Of a stretch of 64,000 bases of DNA, positions 57,301 through 64,000 are shown one piece after another; the first letter of the stretch is position 1, and each line of letters starts with the position of its first letter. The notes below the pieces were generated by a model. It ran no database searches. It saw only the letters and a list, made by a program, of their open reading frames with translations, and had not been told where the DNA came from. Source of the DNA: Xenorhabdus koppenhoeferi (lineage in GTDB: Bacteria; Pseudomonadota; Gammaproteobacteria; Enterobacterales; Enterobacteriaceae); NCBI RefSeq assembly GCF_900116635.1, contig NZ_FPBJ01000003.1, positions 62,001 through 126,000 of the forward strand. Direction: 5' to 3'. A program made the position numbers and the translations under genes.

Positions 57301-57397
57301 TGGCAGTGTCCCCTGTAAAGCCAGCTTCTTTCAGTGCAGTCAAATAGTCCTGTGTCAGTTCACTGGCGTGGGGGGCTTGTGATATACGTGGAATCAT
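54326..57397 (-). CDS. ydiJ: FAD/Fe-S dehydrogenase YdiJ (D-2-hydroxyacid dehydrogenase type)
   Basis: A 1023-residue fusion of a GlcD-like FAD-linked oxidase (residues about 1-560: FTPRGGGTGTNGQSLNNG, ELSTSNRATLGGMINTDASGQGSL) with a GlpC-like Fe-S and Cys-rich C-terminal part (GCLACKACSTQCPIKIDVPSFR, GCCGMAGTYGHEK, LSTGYSCRSQ). It is near identical in layout to E. coli YdiJ. Family members oxidise D-2-hydroxyglutarate or related D-2-hydroxyacids and feed electrons to the respiratory chain; substrate not certain here. First gene of a ydiJ-menI transcript. Confidence 0.92.
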   Translation of the reverse strand: MIPRISQAPHASELTQDYLTALKEAGFTGDTASSYADRLTMATDNSIYQLLPQAIVFPRSSADVVLLARVAAKGHFQTLTFTPRGGGTGTNGQSLNNGIVVDMSRYMNRILEINPEQGWVKVEAGVIKDQLNQYLKPFGYFFSPELSTSNRATLGGMINTDASGQGSLVYGKTSDHVLGVRAVLLGGEMFDTRPMSTSLAESIAQEETIIGHVYKTVLERCREQRKLIIEKFPKLNRFLTGYDLRHVFSNDMQTFDLTRILTGSEGTLAFITEATLDITPLPKARRLVNVKYDSFDSALRNAPFMVAARALSVETVDSRVLNLAREDIIWHSVKELITDVPDKDMQGLNIVEFSGDDEQQIEQQVHDLCLRLDESMAKNQAGVIGYQTCHNLMDIERIYAMRKKSVGLLGNSKGAAKPIPFVEDTCVPPQHLADYIAEFRQLLDNHKLDYGMFGHVDAGVLHVRPALDMCDPQQEILMKQISDEIVRLTAKYGGLLWGEHGKGFRAEYSPAFFGEILYSELRRIKAAFDPLNRLNPGKICSPIGIDVPMMKVDAAKRGTYDRTIPVNVRTAFRGAMECNGNGLCFNFDVKSPMCPSMKISQHRIHSPKGRATLVREWLRLLSEQGVEPELLEQGLNQKRSSLRGLIEKTRYSWQAWRGEYDFSHEVKEAMSGCLACKACSTQCPIKIDVPSFRARFLALYHGRYLRPLRDHIVANVEHSTPLMAKAPRVFNFFLKQPWVQKISQHTIGMVDLPLLSYPTLQQQLAGHYAARTTLEQLENLSPSLREQYVLIVQDPFTSYHDAKVVTDFVQLAEKLGYKPVLLPFTPNGKAQHVKGFLSQFAKTAGKTAEFLNRMACLNIPMIGVDPALVLCYRDEYKDILGEQRGTFKVQLVHEWLANILPEKMPQEKRDDSISNYNWYLLGHCTETTSLPNSGKQWGDIFRHFGHNLNNLSVGCCGMAGTYGHEKQNLENSVGIYKLSWAPALSNLSLEHCLSTGYSCRSQVKRVEGKQLKHPLQALLEIVP

Positions 57398-57604
57398 TGG
57401 CTGGTTGCCCCTTTTCTAATTAGTATCCACATTGCTTTATTTATATACTATCTTGGGTAATGTTACTCAGACAGTTTGCTGAGTAGGGAAGCTTTTAACC
57501 ATATCACAATATTTATCAGTTTTGAGCAATCGATTAAATAACGTTATATTCGGTTACCCTTGTTACTGCCAACAGTATTTTCAATCGCAACGAGAAATTA
57601 TTTC

Positions 57605-58714
57605 ATGGAAAAATCGCAAACCCACCAGGATTTACCCAAGCTGCTATTCGCACTATTTTTCATTTTATTGCTTATTACGACCAGTTTTTGGGTCTTAAGT
57701 CCCTTTATTCTGGGGTTTATTTGGGCAGGAATGGTCGTTATCGCAACTTGGCCACTATTAGAGAAATTACAACGACGACTATGGGGAAAACGTTGGATCG
57801 CGGTCTTTATCATGACTTTCCTCTTAGTCTTACTCTTTGTTTTACCTATCGCGTTACTTATTAGTAGTTTGGTAGAAAACAGCTCTCCATTGATTGCATG
57901 GGCAAAATCGCCCTCCGCTCTTGAACTGCCGCAATTAGAATGGCTGAACCGCCTGCCTGTCTTTGGCGATGATCTGTACCTGAAATGGCAGGAATTGATT
58001 GCCGATGGCAGCAACCAGCTACTCAACAAAATTCCTCCTTATATCGGTAAAGCAGCAACGTGGTTTTTTACTCAAGCGGCCAATGCAGGTCGTTTCCTTT
58101 TCCATTTGGCTCTGATGGTCATATTCAGTGTATTACTTTACTGGAAAGGTGAGCAGGTCATGCTGAGTATCCGCCACTTTGCCATCCGACTGGCAGACAA
58201 ACGAGGGGATGCAGTTGTACTGCTGGCTGCGCAATCTATTCGTGCTGTGGCGCTTGGTGTGGTTGTTACCGCATTGGTACAGGCTATCGCTGGTGGAATT
58301 GGGTTGTCAGTTGCAGGTATCCCCTATCCAATGATTTTAACATTGCTGATGTTTGTATGTTGCGTTGCCCAATTAGGGCCTTTGCTTGTCTTGATACCAT
58401 CTATTGCATGGCTTTATTGGACAGGAGAAACAACATGGGGAACGATTTTAGCTATCTGGAGCCTCATTTTGACTACAATGGACGGTGTTCTTCGTCCTTT
58501 TCTTATCCGTCTTGGCGCTGATTTGCCAATGGTTTTAATCCTAACTGGTGTAATCGGCGGTATACTTTCATTAGGTGTTATCGGCTTATTTATTGGTCCT
58601 GTCGTACTGGCCGTTTCTTTCCGCTTACTATTGGCATGGATAAATGAAGTTCCTAAACCTGAGAGAAAAATGTCAGATACCAAAACATATTTCACAGAAA
58701 AGAGCTTAAAATAA
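57605..58714 (+). CDS. ydiK: AI-2E family membrane transporter YdiK
   Basis: A 369-residue inner-membrane protein with about eight hydrophobic helices of the AI-2E/PerM family. The segments FILGFIWAGMVVIATWPLLEKLQ, LYWKGEQVMLSIRHFAIRLADKRGDAV, IRAVALGVVVTALVQAIAGGIGLSVAG and GPVVLAVSFRLLLAW match E. coli YdiK. Function unproven. The ATG at 57605 gives the family N-terminus; an in-frame start 15 codons upstream is possible. The ribosome site is weak. Confidence 0.88.
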   Translation: MEKSQTHQDLPKLLFALFFILLLITTSFWVLSPFILGFIWAGMVVIATWPLLEKLQRRLWGKRWIAVFIMTFLLVLLFVLPIALLISSLVENSSPLIAWAKSPSALELPQLEWLNRLPVFGDDLYLKWQELIADGSNQLLNKIPPYIGKAATWFFTQAANAGRFLFHLALMVIFSVLLYWKGEQVMLSIRHFAIRLADKRGDAVVLLAAQSIRAVALGVVVTALVQAIAGGIGLSVAGIPYPMILTLLMFVCCVAQLGPLLVLIPSIAWLYWTGETTWGTILAIWSLILTTMDGVLRPFLIRLGADLPMVLILTGVIGGILSLGVIGLFIGPVVLAVSFRLLLAWINEVPKPERKMSDTKTYFTEKSLK

Positions 58715-58767
58715 TCAAATAAACGCGCGGGAATATTATTTTTCCGCGCGATTATAAAACAAGTTAA

Positions 58768-58893
58768 TATACCTGTCGTCTTTCAAGATGCAGCTTTGTT
58801 GGCTGCGCTCACTCACCCCGGTCACATAGTTATCTATGCTCCAGGGGATTCGTTCCTTGCCGTCGCGCTGCATCTTGAAATCCAATGGGTATA
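58768..58893. repeat. ERIC element, full length
   Basis: tatacctgtcgtctttcaag to ccaatgggtata, core ttggctgcgctcactcacccc. It lies in the 3' region of ydiK, upstream of rprA. Confidence 0.92.
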
Positions 58894-59087
58894 TATCAAC
58901 CCAATTTCACCGAAAATATAAATTCATTTAAAAAAATAAAAACCATCAGAAAATTGTTGCAAAAAAGTTATTTTTCTAAATTTTCTTTTCCCTGATTCTA
59001 TTTATTAAGAGGATTCTTAATGAATAAACTAATTTATTAAATTACTATTATTTACATCGAAACAAATATTTCCCAGTGAATTGTTAT

Positions 59088-59182
59088 TTTAGCCTATAAA
59101 CGCCATAGGCTAGGATAAACAAAGTATACATATATTGCTGTGTGTAGTCTTTGCCTGTCAGCCCATGATAGGCTTTTTTTTT
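59088..59182 (+). ncRNA. rprA: RprA small RNA
   Basis: The 3' half attgctgtgtgtagtctttg is identical to the conserved end of E. coli RprA and is followed by a terminator hairpin GCCTGTC/GATAGGC and a long T-run. Ahead of it is a hairpin (AGCCTAT/ATAGGCT) as in the E. coli RNA. Position after ydiK is the same. RprA is an Hfq-dependent RNA, made under RcsB control, that activates rpoS translation. The linker that pairs with the rpoS leader differs from that of E. coli, so the pairing may have co-evolved. The 5' end is estimated, not seen. Confidence 0.8.
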
Positions 59183-59280
59183 GGTGAAATTTTTCAGCTT
59201 TTCTTATCATAATTAATCATTCATTCATAATTAACCATCCATGATAAAAAATATTATGTTATACGGAATATAAAAGCCTG

Positions 59281-59440
59281 CAAATATTTGAACTGACCAC
59301 AAATACCGACATATTTCCCCTGACGTTTAGCCGCTTGGATTGCCATAGAAAATAATTGTTTCACGGCATTATTACGTTCGTCATTACGTTCGTCAAATAA
59401 CTCAAAAATCACCCCAGAATCACGATTTAAAATAACTGAG
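59281..59440 (-). pseudogene. ppsA: Relic of phosphoenolpyruvate synthase (ppsA), C-terminal scrap
   Basis: The minus strand encodes a peptide reading RDSGVIFELFDERN...NNAVKQLFSMAIQAAKRQ followed by GKYVGICGQ, which matches the C-terminal domain of PpsA. FDERN is doubled by a 12-bp tandem duplication (59371-59394). The segment before it (TTQL) is out of frame. Everything else, including the divergent ppsR, is gone. In E. coli ppsA-ppsR lie next to aroH exactly as here, so this is an in-place deletion. PEP synthase makes PEP from pyruvate. Confidence 0.8.
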
Positions 59441-59583
59441 TGGTTGACAATATTTGTTCACGACACTTTCTCGCACAAATATCATTATTGTCTGTTAAAT
59501 TTGCTGGAGGCTGGAGGTTGAGTTATTGTGATCTCAGTCATCCCGGACAATGTTTTAATGTGAAGTAGAATTCGAGAAAGTAT
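59441..59583 (+). other. Leader region of aroH
   Basis: No gene. ppsR and the ppsA start would be expected here in E. coli. A clear TrpR operator (ACTAGTTAACTAGT type) was not found by eye, although aroH in E. coli is TrpR-controlled. Confidence 0.5.
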
Positions 59584-60630
59584 ATGTACAAAACAGATGA
59601 GTTAAGAACCCACCGCATTGATAACCTGATAACACCTAAAGAGCTTACCAAGCAATATCCTATATCAGAAAAGACCCTGCAAAATGTGACATTGTCACGA
59701 AAGCGAATCGAATCAATTCTGACAGGCGATGATCGCCGATTATTAGTCATTATCGGCCCTTGCTCCATTCATGATATTGATGCAGCCATCGATTACGCTG
59801 CCCGCCTGCATACACTGCGCGAAAAATACCAGCACAGTCTGGAAATTGTCATGCGAACCTATTTCGAAAAACCGAGAACAGTTATTGGCTGGAAAGGTCT
59901 GATTTCAGATCCTATGTTAGACGGATCTTGTCAAGTCAATAAAGGTATTTCGCTTGCCCGTAAGTTATTAATTGATATCAATGATCTAGGTGTACCCACT
60001 GCCACAGAATTTCTGGATATGGTCACAGGCCAATATATTGCTGATTTAATTAGCTGGGGTGCCATTGGTGCCAGAACGACAGAAAGCCAGATTCACCGGG
60101 AAATGGCTTCAGCCCTGTCATGCCCAGTCGGGTTTAAAAACGGGACTGATGGCAATACGCTTATCGCCATTGATGCAATACGTGCTGCCCGAGCCAAGCA
60201 TATGTTTCTCTCCCCGGATAAAAACGGTCAGATGACTATTTATCAAACCAACGGAAATCCCTATGGGCACATTATTATGCGTGGCGGGAAAAAACCGAAT
60301 TACAGTGCTGAGGATATTGCAACAACCTGCCGAAAATTACGCGAATTTCACCTACCTGAGCGTTTAATTGTGGATTGCAGTCATGCTAACTGCCAAAAAA
60401 TTCATCGTCGTCAGTTGGATATCGCAAGAAATATTAGTGAACAAATTCAATCTGGCTCAACATCCATTGCGGGTGTTATGGCTGAAAGCTTTTTGGCCGA
60501 AGGTGCACAAAAAGTCACTCAGGGAGAACCCTTAACCTACGGGCAATCTATTACTGATCCATGCCTTGGCTGGCAGGATACAGAACAATTTGTCAACATT
60601 CTTGCTGATGCTGTTGAAAATCGTTCCTGA
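59584..60630 (+). CDS. aroH: 3-deoxy-7-phosphoheptulonate synthase, Trp-sensitive type
   Basis: A 348-residue type I DAHP synthase: condenses PEP and erythrose 4-phosphate, first step of the shikimate pathway. Very close to E. coli AroH: start MYKTDELRTHRIDNLITPKEL, LLVIIGPCSIHD, MRTYFEKPRTVIGWKGLISDP, VGFKNGTDGN and DCSHANCQKIH. Isozyme assignment rests on similarity and on hemP as the neighbour. It is placed after the ppsA relic, so the nearby PEP-producing enzyme is lost while a PEP-consuming one remains. Confidence 0.93.
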   Translation: MYKTDELRTHRIDNLITPKELTKQYPISEKTLQNVTLSRKRIESILTGDDRRLLVIIGPCSIHDIDAAIDYAARLHTLREKYQHSLEIVMRTYFEKPRTVIGWKGLISDPMLDGSCQVNKGISLARKLLIDINDLGVPTATEFLDMVTGQYIADLISWGAIGARTTESQIHREMASALSCPVGFKNGTDGNTLIAIDAIRAARAKHMFLSPDKNGQMTIYQTNGNPYGHIIMRGGKKPNYSAEDIATTCRKLREFHLPERLIVDCSHANCQKIHRRQLDIARNISEQIQSGSTSIAGVMAESFLAEGAQKVTQGEPLTYGQSITDPCLGWQDTEQFVNILADAVENRS

Positions 60631-60644
60631 ATCCTTTCTTTATT

Positions 60645-60672
60645 CTGGCTCCTAATCGACTGTTGGAGCCAG
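60645..60672 (+). terminator. Hairpin after aroH
   Basis: CTGGCTCC and GGAGCCAG form an 8-bp perfect stem with a 12-base loop, 15 bases after the stop. The T-run is absent. Confidence 0.55.
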
Positions 60673-60764
60673 TCACAAATCCAAATAAGTCATATAAAAT
60701 CAAACGATTAATACTTAATTTCAGGTACAGGAAAAAATAACTTGAAGTTAGTCATTATTGAAAC

Positions 60765-60783
60765 GATAATTATTCTCAATATT
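60765..60783 (+). promoter_or_regulatory. Fur box of the heme locus
   Basis: GATAATTATTCTCAATATT matches the 19-bp Fur consensus GATAATGATAATCATTATC in 14 positions, with the GATAAT/CTC AATAT halves. It lies 26 bp before the hemP relic and would give iron-repressed expression of the hem genes. Confidence 0.65.
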
Positions 60784-60808
60784 AGAATAATTACTGTTAA
60801 GACTTGGT

Positions 60809-61011
60809 ATGGATAAATCAACGAATTATCGACTCGGCTACACTAATTTTCTACAACAGCAGTCCCTTCCTGAACTACCCTGCAATGCTGTAAAAGGCAG
60901 TTGTATAGATAGTCAGCAACTATTGGAAATATCGTATGTGATGAAAGTTGACTTTCAAAACAGATTTTTTCGCTATATCCAACCAAATCCAGCAAATTTA
61001 TTCTGACATAA
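60809..61011 (+). pseudogene. hemP: Frameshifted hemin uptake protein HemP
   Basis: The frame reads SCIDSQQLLE, MKVDFQNRFFRYI, then passes through a 2-base insertion at 60980-60981 that throws it off. Removing those two bases gives TKSSKFILT followed by a stop, the conserved HemP C-terminus (Y.LR.TK..KLILTK). So HemP is intact except for one frameshift. The same region in Yersinia is hemP-hemR-hemS-hemT-hemU-hemV, matching the genes that follow. It could be a sequencing error. Confidence 0.7.
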
Positions 61012-61105
61012 TAAAAATTATAGCAAATTCACCTACTGAATATCAGCAAGGTGCTTAGCTCTTTGAGTTCATAAAAATGCTATTTAAGCATGGAGATTGA
61101 CCTGC

Positions 61106-61324
61106 ATGATCATCATTAAATCGCCAAGCCTGAAATTGCCTACATTAAGCGTAGTCATCTTAGCAAGTTTATCATCTGCTAATGCTGAAACGATGCATTC
61201 TGAAGCAACGCTTTCTAAAAAAGACAAATCATCTAAAGACACTTTAACTGTTTATACCACCGGTAATGTGCGTGATAGTTTTGAGGCATCAATGATTTTT
61301 ATATCAGCTATCAGTGGTAAGTAG
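61106..61324 (+). pseudogene. hemR: Truncated TonB-dependent heme receptor HemR (N-terminal piece)
   Basis: Encodes a signal peptide (KSPSLKLPTLSVVILASLSSANA) and then KDTLTVYTTGNVRDSFEAS, the start of the HemR plug domain (DTMVVTATGNERSSFEAP in Yersinia). The frame ends after about 72 codons; the receptors are about 680 residues and nothing more of HemR is seen before hemS. The stop is followed by a perfect 20-bp tandem duplication at 61312-61351, which marks the deletion end. A ggag site precedes the ATG. Confidence 0.75.
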
Positions 61325-61351
61325 CCACAGACAGTGGTAAGTAGCCACAGA
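61312..61351 (+). repeat. Perfect 20-bp tandem duplication at the hemR deletion
   Basis: Two exact 20-bp copies, 61312-61331 and 61332-61351 (each begins cagtggtaag and ends ccacaga). The first copy contains the hemR stop. This is a fresh slippage or repair scar rather than a functional array. Confidence 0.9.
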
Positions 61352-61414
61352 GCATGCTATTAATTCTAAAACGATATTTATTTTCAAACTCGGTTTTTTA
61401 AGGAGCTAATAACT

Positions 61415-62488
61415 GTGAATCAGTCACTTTATGAACGTTACCAACAAGCCAAAGAAGATAACAAAGCTAAATATGCACGTGATCTGGCAGCTTACCTGAA
61501 TGTCAGCGAAGGAGAGCTATTGCATAGCCGTGTCGGTATCGATGCAAAACGTCTAAATGTTGATGCTCCTACCCTGCTTCAAGAACTGGCTACTGTTGGA
61601 GAAACCAAGGCGATTACCCGTAATGACTTTGCCGTTCATGAACATATTGGTCGTTACGAAAATACCAAATTCAGCCAACATGTTGGTTTGATCCTCAACC
61701 CACGTGAGCTTGATCTGCGTTTATTCTTCGATCACTGGAATAGTGTTTTCTCTTTAGTTGAACCCGCTAAGAACGGTATGCGTCACAGTATTCAATTCTT
61801 TGACCACCAGGGTGATGCATTGCATAAAGTTTATGCCACTAAAAATACAGATATGGCGGTATGGGACGCACTGATCGAAAAATATCAGACCAGTGAAAAT
61901 CCAGCACTGGAGATCCAGCCGGAAGAAGCGCCTGAACACACAGAAATCACCGAACAATTGAGAGTACAGTTAGATGAAGAATGGCGTGCCATGACTGACG
62001 TTCATCAATTCTTCATTATGGTGAAACGCCATAACTTGAATCGCCAGCAAATTTTCAATGCAGTAAAAGATGATTTGGCATATCGTGTAGACAATTCAGC
62101 ATTATCTCAACTTATTGAAATAGTGCATAAAGATCAGAACGAAATCATGGTCTTTGTCGGAAACCGTGGTTGTGTCCAGATTTTTACTGGTCAGCTGGAA
62201 CGTTTGATGCCTTATCAGGAAGAAGATTCTGCTCAGAAATGGCTCAACATTTTCAACCACAATTTCACTCTGCATCTGATTGAAAGTGCCATCGCGGAAA
62301 GCTGGGTCACTCGCAAGCCAACCGATGATGGTTTTGTTACCAGTCTGGAATTGTTTGACGCGAACGGTAACCAAATCGCGCAATTGTACGGTCAGCGCAC
62401 CGAAGGTACCCCTGAGCAGACTCAATGGCGTGAGCAAATTGCCGCTCTGCCTAAATTGCAACCAGAACAGGAAACTTGCATAGCATGA
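61415..62488 (+). CDS. hemS: Heme-degrading/trafficking protein HemS (HmuS/ChuS)
   Basis: A 357-residue cytoplasmic heme-binding protein with two similar halves (residues about 25-180 and 190-345). Typical stretches: YERYQQAKEDNKAKYARDLAAYLNVSEGELLHSR, FAVHEHIGRYEN, FFDHQGDALHKVYAT, and in the second half VFVGNRGCVQIFTGQLERL and SLELFDANGNQIAQLYGQR. It takes heme from the importer and, in some species, degrades it. Start is GTG after taaggag. hemT overlaps by 4 bases, so they are one operon. Confidence 0.93.
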   Translation: MNQSLYERYQQAKEDNKAKYARDLAAYLNVSEGELLHSRVGIDAKRLNVDAPTLLQELATVGETKAITRNDFAVHEHIGRYENTKFSQHVGLILNPRELDLRLFFDHWNSVFSLVEPAKNGMRHSIQFFDHQGDALHKVYATKNTDMAVWDALIEKYQTSENPALEIQPEEAPEHTEITEQLRVQLDEEWRAMTDVHQFFIMVKRHNLNRQQIFNAVKDDLAYRVDNSALSQLIEIVHKDQNEIMVFVGNRGCVQIFTGQLERLMPYQEEDSAQKWLNIFNHNFTLHLIESAIAESWVTRKPTDDGFVTSLELFDANGNQIAQLYGQRTEGTPEQTQWREQIAALPKLQPEQETCIA

Positions 62489-63303
62489 AAAAGTGGCTTC
62501 TAACATTTATGCTTGCCATCTCTTGTAATGCGTTCTCTGCTGAACGTATTGTGACAGTTGGTGGCGATGTGTCTGAAATTGTTTTTGCACTTGGCGAAGG
62601 ACAGCATGTTGTTGCAAGGGATAGTACCAGCCTAAATCCCAAAGAATTACTCTCACTACCCGATGTAGGATACATGAGAATGCTTAATTCAGAAGGTATT
62701 TTAGCCATGAGCCCATCACTGGTGATTGCAAGTGAATCGGCTCAACCTTCTCTGACACTAAAGCAAATCGAAGATTCCGGTGTAAAAGTTATTAAAGTGA
62801 CCAGCGAAACCTCGTTAGAAGCCGTACCTAAAAAAATCATGACCGTCGCGAAAGCGGTCAATCAGGAAAAACGTGGTGAAGAACTTGTTGCCCAGTATCG
62901 CCAACAATTGGCTGATATCACCACGTCAGAGATTCCCGCCAAAGTCATTTTTATCATGAGTCATGGTGGTGTTAAGCCGATGGCGGCAGGTCAACAGACT
63001 GCTGCGGATAAGATGATCCATGCCATTGGTGCGAAAAATGCTATGCAAGGTTTTCAGGGATACCGGCCTTTATCTCAAGAAGGTGTTATCGCCAGTAAAC
63101 CCGATTTATTGTTGATCAGTACTGAAGGACTGAAAACTTTAGGTGGTCTGGATAAAGTTTGGCAACTTCCTGGGTTAAACTTCACACCCGCCGGCAAGAA
63201 AAAACAGATTATTGTTGTTGATGAAATGGGATTACTCGGATTTGGCTTACAAACTCCTGCTGTTATGAAACAAGTCCGTGAAGCAGCGGAGAAGGTTCAA
63301 TGA
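62485..63303 (+). CDS. hemT: Periplasmic heme-binding protein HemT (HmuT)
   Basis: A 272-residue periplasmic substrate-binding protein of the heme ABC transporter. Signal peptide MKKWLLTFMLAISCNAFSAERIVT; then the family segments VARDSTSLNPKELLSLPDVGYMRMLNSEGILAMSPSLVIASESAQP (includes the axial Tyr region) and VIFIMSHGGVKPMAAGQQTAADKMI. ATGA overlap with hemS. hemU follows with its start overlapping the hemT stop (ATGA). Confidence 0.93.
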   Translation: MKKWLLTFMLAISCNAFSAERIVTVGGDVSEIVFALGEGQHVVARDSTSLNPKELLSLPDVGYMRMLNSEGILAMSPSLVIASESAQPSLTLKQIEDSGVKVIKVTSETSLEAVPKKIMTVAKAVNQEKRGEELVAQYRQQLADITTSEIPAKVIFIMSHGGVKPMAAGQQTAADKMIHAIGAKNAMQGFQGYRPLSQEGVIASKPDLLLISTEGLKTLGGLDKVWQLPGLNFTPAGKKKQIIVVDEMGLLGFGLQTPAVMKQVREAAEKVQ

Positions 63304-64000
63304 GTCGTTCCCAATCCCCCACTATCGGCTTAATGATACTGAGTTTATTGTTATTTTTATTAGCAATTAGCTCCGCCAATATGGGGGCATTGCCGCTTTC
63401 CTTTAAAACTCTGTGGGAATCCTCTTTGGAGGACCCACAATGGCAGATTTGGCTAAATATTCGGTTACCAAGAATTTTATTGGCGATCATCGTTGGATGT
63501 GCACTTGCTGTATCAGGTGCTGTAATGCAAGGGTTGTTCCGCAATCCTTTGGCCGACCCCGGATTATTGGGGATCAGCAGTGGATCAGCACTGATGGTCG
63601 CCATGACTATCGTTTTTCCTTTTACCTTATCTGCCAGTATTGCATTATATAGCCACATTATTGCAGCCTTTGTGGGCAGTTTATTGGTTTCACTTCTGAT
63701 ATTTTCACTTAACAAATACAGTCACGGTAACCTGCCAAAACTACTGCTTGCTGGTATTGCCATTAATGCACTGTGTGCGTCATTTATTGGTGTATTGGGT
63801 TATATCAGTAATGATCAGCAGTTGCGTCAGTTTACCATTTGGATGATGGGTTCACTGAGCCAAATTGAATGGCCAACGCTGGCTATTGCTGCATCACTCA
63901 TTATTCCCATTTGTATTCTGACATTCAGCCAGTCACGCAGACTCAATTTGCTACAACTGGGCGATGAGGAAGCGCACTATTTGGGTCTGAACGTCCAGCG
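63300..64000 (+). CDS. hemU: Heme ABC transporter permease HemU (partial; window end)
   Basis: Runs off the window. It begins MSRSQSPTIGLMIL at 63300, overlapping the hemT stop (ATGA), and 233 residues are visible in one open frame. FecCD-family signatures: RLPRILLAIIVGCALAVSGAVMQGLFRNPLADPGLLGISSGSALMV, LAGIAINALCASF, WMMGSLSQIEWP, LNLLQLGDEEAHYLGLNVQR. Forms the membrane pore of the heme importer with HemT and, presumably, the ATPase HemV next. Confidence 0.93.
   Translation, partial: MSRSQSPTIGLMILSLLLFLLAISSANMGALPLSFKTLWESSLEDPQWQIWLNIRLPRILLAIIVGCALAVSGAVMQGLFRNPLADPGLLGISSGSALMVAMTIVFPFTLSASIALYSHIIAAFVGSLLVSLLIFSLNKYSHGNLPKLLLAGIAINALCASFIGVLGYISNDQQLRQFTIWMMGSLSQIEWPTLAIAASLIIPICILTFSQSRRLNLLQLGDEEAHYLGLNVQ

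Noticed and set aside
59441..59583. TrpR operator upstream of aroH
   Set aside because: No sequence close enough to the trp operator consensus was found by eye.

Overview
The window reads as chromosome of an insect-pathogenic enterobacterium, most likely Photorhabdus or a close relative such as Xenorhabdus. The reasons are a core gene order almost identical to Escherichia coli around tyrS-pdxH-anmK-slyB-slyA ... sodB-purR-cfa-mdtK-pykF-lpp, low-GC intergenic DNA, at least seven full or nearly full ERIC-type palindromic elements plus several decayed ones, and a giant Mcf-like insecticidal toxin gene. No species call is possible from sequence reading alone.

Layout. 1-2.2 kb: pth-ychF core pair between ERIC copies. 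2.2-10.4 kb: accessory DNA with a small secreted Cys-rich peptide gene (and a decayed copy of it) and a 2403-residue toxin on the minus strand with a C58-type cysteine protease triad, a TcdA/TcdB-like hydrophobic translocation segment and a weak RTX-like C-terminus. 10.6-14.5 kb: a YdcR-like MocR regulator, an endonuclease I with an added C-terminal metal-binding-like module, and two tandem UspF proteins. 14.7-19.2 kb: a nucleoside-transporter relic and the arginine-dependent acid resistance pair adiA-adiC. 19.5-23 kb: a truncated phosphatase, an NSS-family transporter, an IS982 remnant fused to a gene fragment, and an orphan phage lysis pair. 23.2-25.3 kb: glutathione-dependent formaldehyde detoxification (frmA, frmB). 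25.4-32.7 kb: a GC-rich minus-strand cluster that looks like a polyamine/GABA catabolic operon with its own FadR-type regulator. 33.1-57.4 kb: long conserved core segment. 57.6-64 kb: ydiK, the small RNA rprA, a ppsA relic, aroH and a heme-uptake locus.

How parts work together. FrmA and FrmB form one detoxification route. AdiA consumes cytoplasmic protons by decarboxylating arginine and AdiC exchanges agmatine for arginine. PunR is expected to control PunC. The FAD oxidase, aminotransferase and aldehyde dehydrogenase of the 25-33 kb cluster could take an amine through an aminoaldehyde to a carboxylate and semialdehyde. HemS, HemT and HemU (running off the window end) form the inner part of a heme importer.

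The most distinctive theme is gene decay in a streamlined genome. ppsA survives only as a C-terminal scrap, ppsR is gone, hemP is frameshifted, hemR is cut after about 70 codons next to a perfect tandem duplication, nupC has an internal deletion, and the suf operon that sits between ldtE and menI in E. coli is absent from that position. The best candidates for undescribed biology are the N-terminal cargo of the Mcf-like toxin, the small four-cysteine secreted peptide, and the catabolic cluster with a Tat-exported oxidase, a double SnoaL-like protein and a stand-alone cache-like sensor.
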